Assembly (NCBI RefSeq): GCF_000359745.1
Contig: NZ_AQHN01000089.1
Coordinates: 355,001 to 419,000 of the forward strand
Direction: 5' to 3'
Source of the DNA: Rhizobium freirei PRF 81
GTDB lineage: Bacteria > Pseudomonadota > Alphaproteobacteria > Rhizobiales > Rhizobiaceae
DNA length: 64,000 nucleotides
Of this stretch, positions 62,822-64,000 are shown piece after piece. The notes beneath the pieces were generated by a model, which was not told the origin of the DNA, did no database searches, and was given only the letters and a program-made list of their open reading frames with translations. Position 1 is the stretch's first letter; every line of letters begins with the position of its first letter. The position numbers and the translations under genes were made by a program.

Positions 62822-64000
62822 CTATTTCAGCAGGCCGAGCATCGAGCTGTCGGGATAGCAGGTGGGCTTGCGGCCGCTCTTTTCCTGCCATTGGCCGATC
62901 GACCGTCGGGTCTTATAGCCCGGCAATCCGTCTGTGCCGCCGACATCGTATCCCTTGTGCTCCAGGGTCACCTGCATACCGGCGACGTCGGAACGCAGCA
63001 TCTTGCCGACATCGCCCCATTGGCCCTGGAAGGCGCCGGAGCCATTCGCGATCCGGTCGGCGAGATTGCCGATATAGAGGCCGTAGAGATCGGAATTGTT
63101 GTATTCCTTGATGACGTAGAAATTCGGCGTGACGATGAATTCCGGCCCGTCGCGGCCGGCCGGCACCAGCATCATGCCGCCGGCGCGCATCTCGTCGGAC
63201 GGAAATGCCTTGTCGGCAACCCGCTTGATCCCGAGCGATGCCCATTGCGAGATCGGCTTGGCAAGATCCGGCCCCTCCTGGGCGCAGGAGACATTCTGCG
63301 GAATGGTGACTTCATAGCCCCAGCTTCGTCCGCGCTGCCAGCCCTTCTGAACCATATAGTTGGCTATGGATGCCAGGGTATCCGGCACGGAGGTCCAGAT
63401 ATCGCGGTGGCCGTCGCCATCGAAATCGACCGCATATTTCAGATAGTTGGTCGGCATGAACTGCGGCTGGCCCAGCGCACCCGCCCAGGAACCCCGGAAC
63501 TGATCCGGCGTGACGTCGCCATGTTCGAGAATGCGCAGCGCTGCGATGATCTCGGTGCGGAACATGTCCTTGCGGGTGGACATGAAGGCCTTGGTCGCCA
63601 GCACCTGGATGGCCGAGTTCGGCAGCTTGGCAATGCCGAAGCCGGTCTCGCGGCCCCAGATGGCGAGCAGGATCGGTCCCGGGACGCCATAGGTCTTCTC
63701 GATCCGGCGCAGCACCGGCGCATATTGCGAGGCGAGGCCTCGCCCGGTCGCGGCCAGTTTCTGCAGCCGCGCCTCGTTGAAGTAGGGGGCGGGGGAGGAG
63801 AACTCGGCCTGCGTCTGCTTCTGCTCCTTGGGTTTCGGAAAGCCCGGCGGCACGAGGTCAGGCAGATCCCAGTTCAAAGTCACGCCGGCGAAGGCGGCCT
63901 TGAAGGTCTTTTCTGAAATCCCGGCTTTCTGCGCCTCCGGCCAGAGATCCTTCTGTATCCAGGCCTGAAACTGGACTTCGACATCGGCCTTGGAGGCGGC
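62822..64000 (-). CDS. Lytic murein transglycosylase (MltB-like), cut at right edge
   Basis: At least 392 residues; the frame runs in from the right edge without a start. The catalytic Glu lies in LLAIWGRETGFG, followed by RILEHGDVTPDQFRGSWAGALGQPQFMPTNYLKY, the family core that binds peptidoglycan. The last 60 residues form a PG_binding_1 domain (GMQVTLEHKGYDVGGTDGLPG, TRRSIGQWQEKSG). It cleaves glycan strands to 1,6-anhydro ends in the periplasm. The signal peptide would lie beyond the window. Confidence 0.93.
   Translation of the reverse strand, partial: AASKADVEVQFQAWIQKDLWPEAQKAGISEKTFKAAFAGVTLNWDLPDLVPPGFPKPKEQKQTQAEFSSPAPYFNEARLQKLAATGRGLASQYAPVLRRIEKTYGVPGPILLAIWGRETGFGIAKLPNSAIQVLATKAFMSTRKDMFRTEIIAALRILEHGDVTPDQFRGSWAGALGQPQFMPTNYLKYAVDFDGDGHRDIWTSVPDTLASIANYMVQKGWQRGRSWGYEVTIPQNVSCAQEGPDLAKPISQWASLGIKRVADKAFPSDEMRAGGMMLVPAGRDGPEFIVTPNFYVIKEYNNSDLYGLYIGNLADRIANGSGAFQGQWGDVGKMLRSDVAGMQVTLEHKGYDVGGTDGLPGYKTRRSIGQWQEKSGRKPTCYPDSSMLGLLK

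Overview
The window looks like a chromosomal segment of a Rhizobium-type alphaproteobacterium (Rhizobiales). The support is an irr gene divergent from fabA-fabB-fabI, the rimP-nusA-ylxR-infB ... rbfA-truB-rpsO-pnp block, a TIGR02300 gene beside a tRNA-Ala(GGC), high GC with dense ABC sugar importers, and intergenic palindromes of the RIME type known from rhizobia. No phage, integrase, transposase or CRISPR array was seen. Coordinates rest on reading frames, start codons and visible ribosome binding sites; functions rest on recognising family motifs, since no search could be run.

Layout. 1-11.8 kb is accessory: a gene end at the left edge, a small lipoprotein, a SIMPL-domain periplasmic protein, the remains of a class D (OXA-type) beta-lactamase gene, an RND efflux pump with its adaptor and a small membrane protein, an outer-membrane beta-barrel protein, an MFS transporter, an OmpR/EnvZ-like two-component pair and a phospholipid-methyltransferase-like enzyme. 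11.8-19.4 kb is a sugar ABC import operon (binding protein, two permeases, SIS isomerase/deglycase, PfkB kinase, ATPase) facing a ROK regulator. Its SIS plus PfkB pairing resembles fructosamine (Amadori compound) pathways. 19.4-20.6 kb holds a DUF6665 gene and an alkyltransferase gene. 20.7-28.9 kb is a second sugar ABC operon ending in a natural fusion of a Gfo/Idh/MocA oxidoreductase with an aldo/keto reductase, divergent from a MelR-like AraC regulator and a hydroxypyruvate-isomerase-like enzyme.

28.9-37.7 kb carries copD, a metallophosphoesterase, gabD and gabT (GABA use), a divergent three-domain regulator (MerR-type helix + XRE + cupin) with a perfect palindrome in the gabT promoter region, an RNase D-like gene and an Ala/Pro-rich protein of unknown role. 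37.7-49.5 kb is mostly core: rpsA, cmk, a PaiB-like gene where aroA would normally be expected, TIGR02300, tRNA-Ala followed by a strongly structured segment and a GIY-YIG gene, three small membrane or exported proteins, irr, fabA-fabB-fabI and an acetyltransferase. 49.5-64 kb is core information processing: an RsmC-like methyltransferase, pnp, rpsO, truB, rbfA, a YcxB-like membrane protein, infB, ylxR, nusA and rimP, then two small genes and a lytic transglycosylase cut by the right edge.

Most unusual points: the tRNA-Ala / structured RNA / GIY-YIG cassette; the MerR-XRE-cupin regulator and its candidate operator at gabTD; the Gfo-AKR fusion; the fructosamine-like ABC operon; the beta-lactamase pseudogene; and the recurrence of related palindromes between binding-protein and permease genes in both ABC operons.
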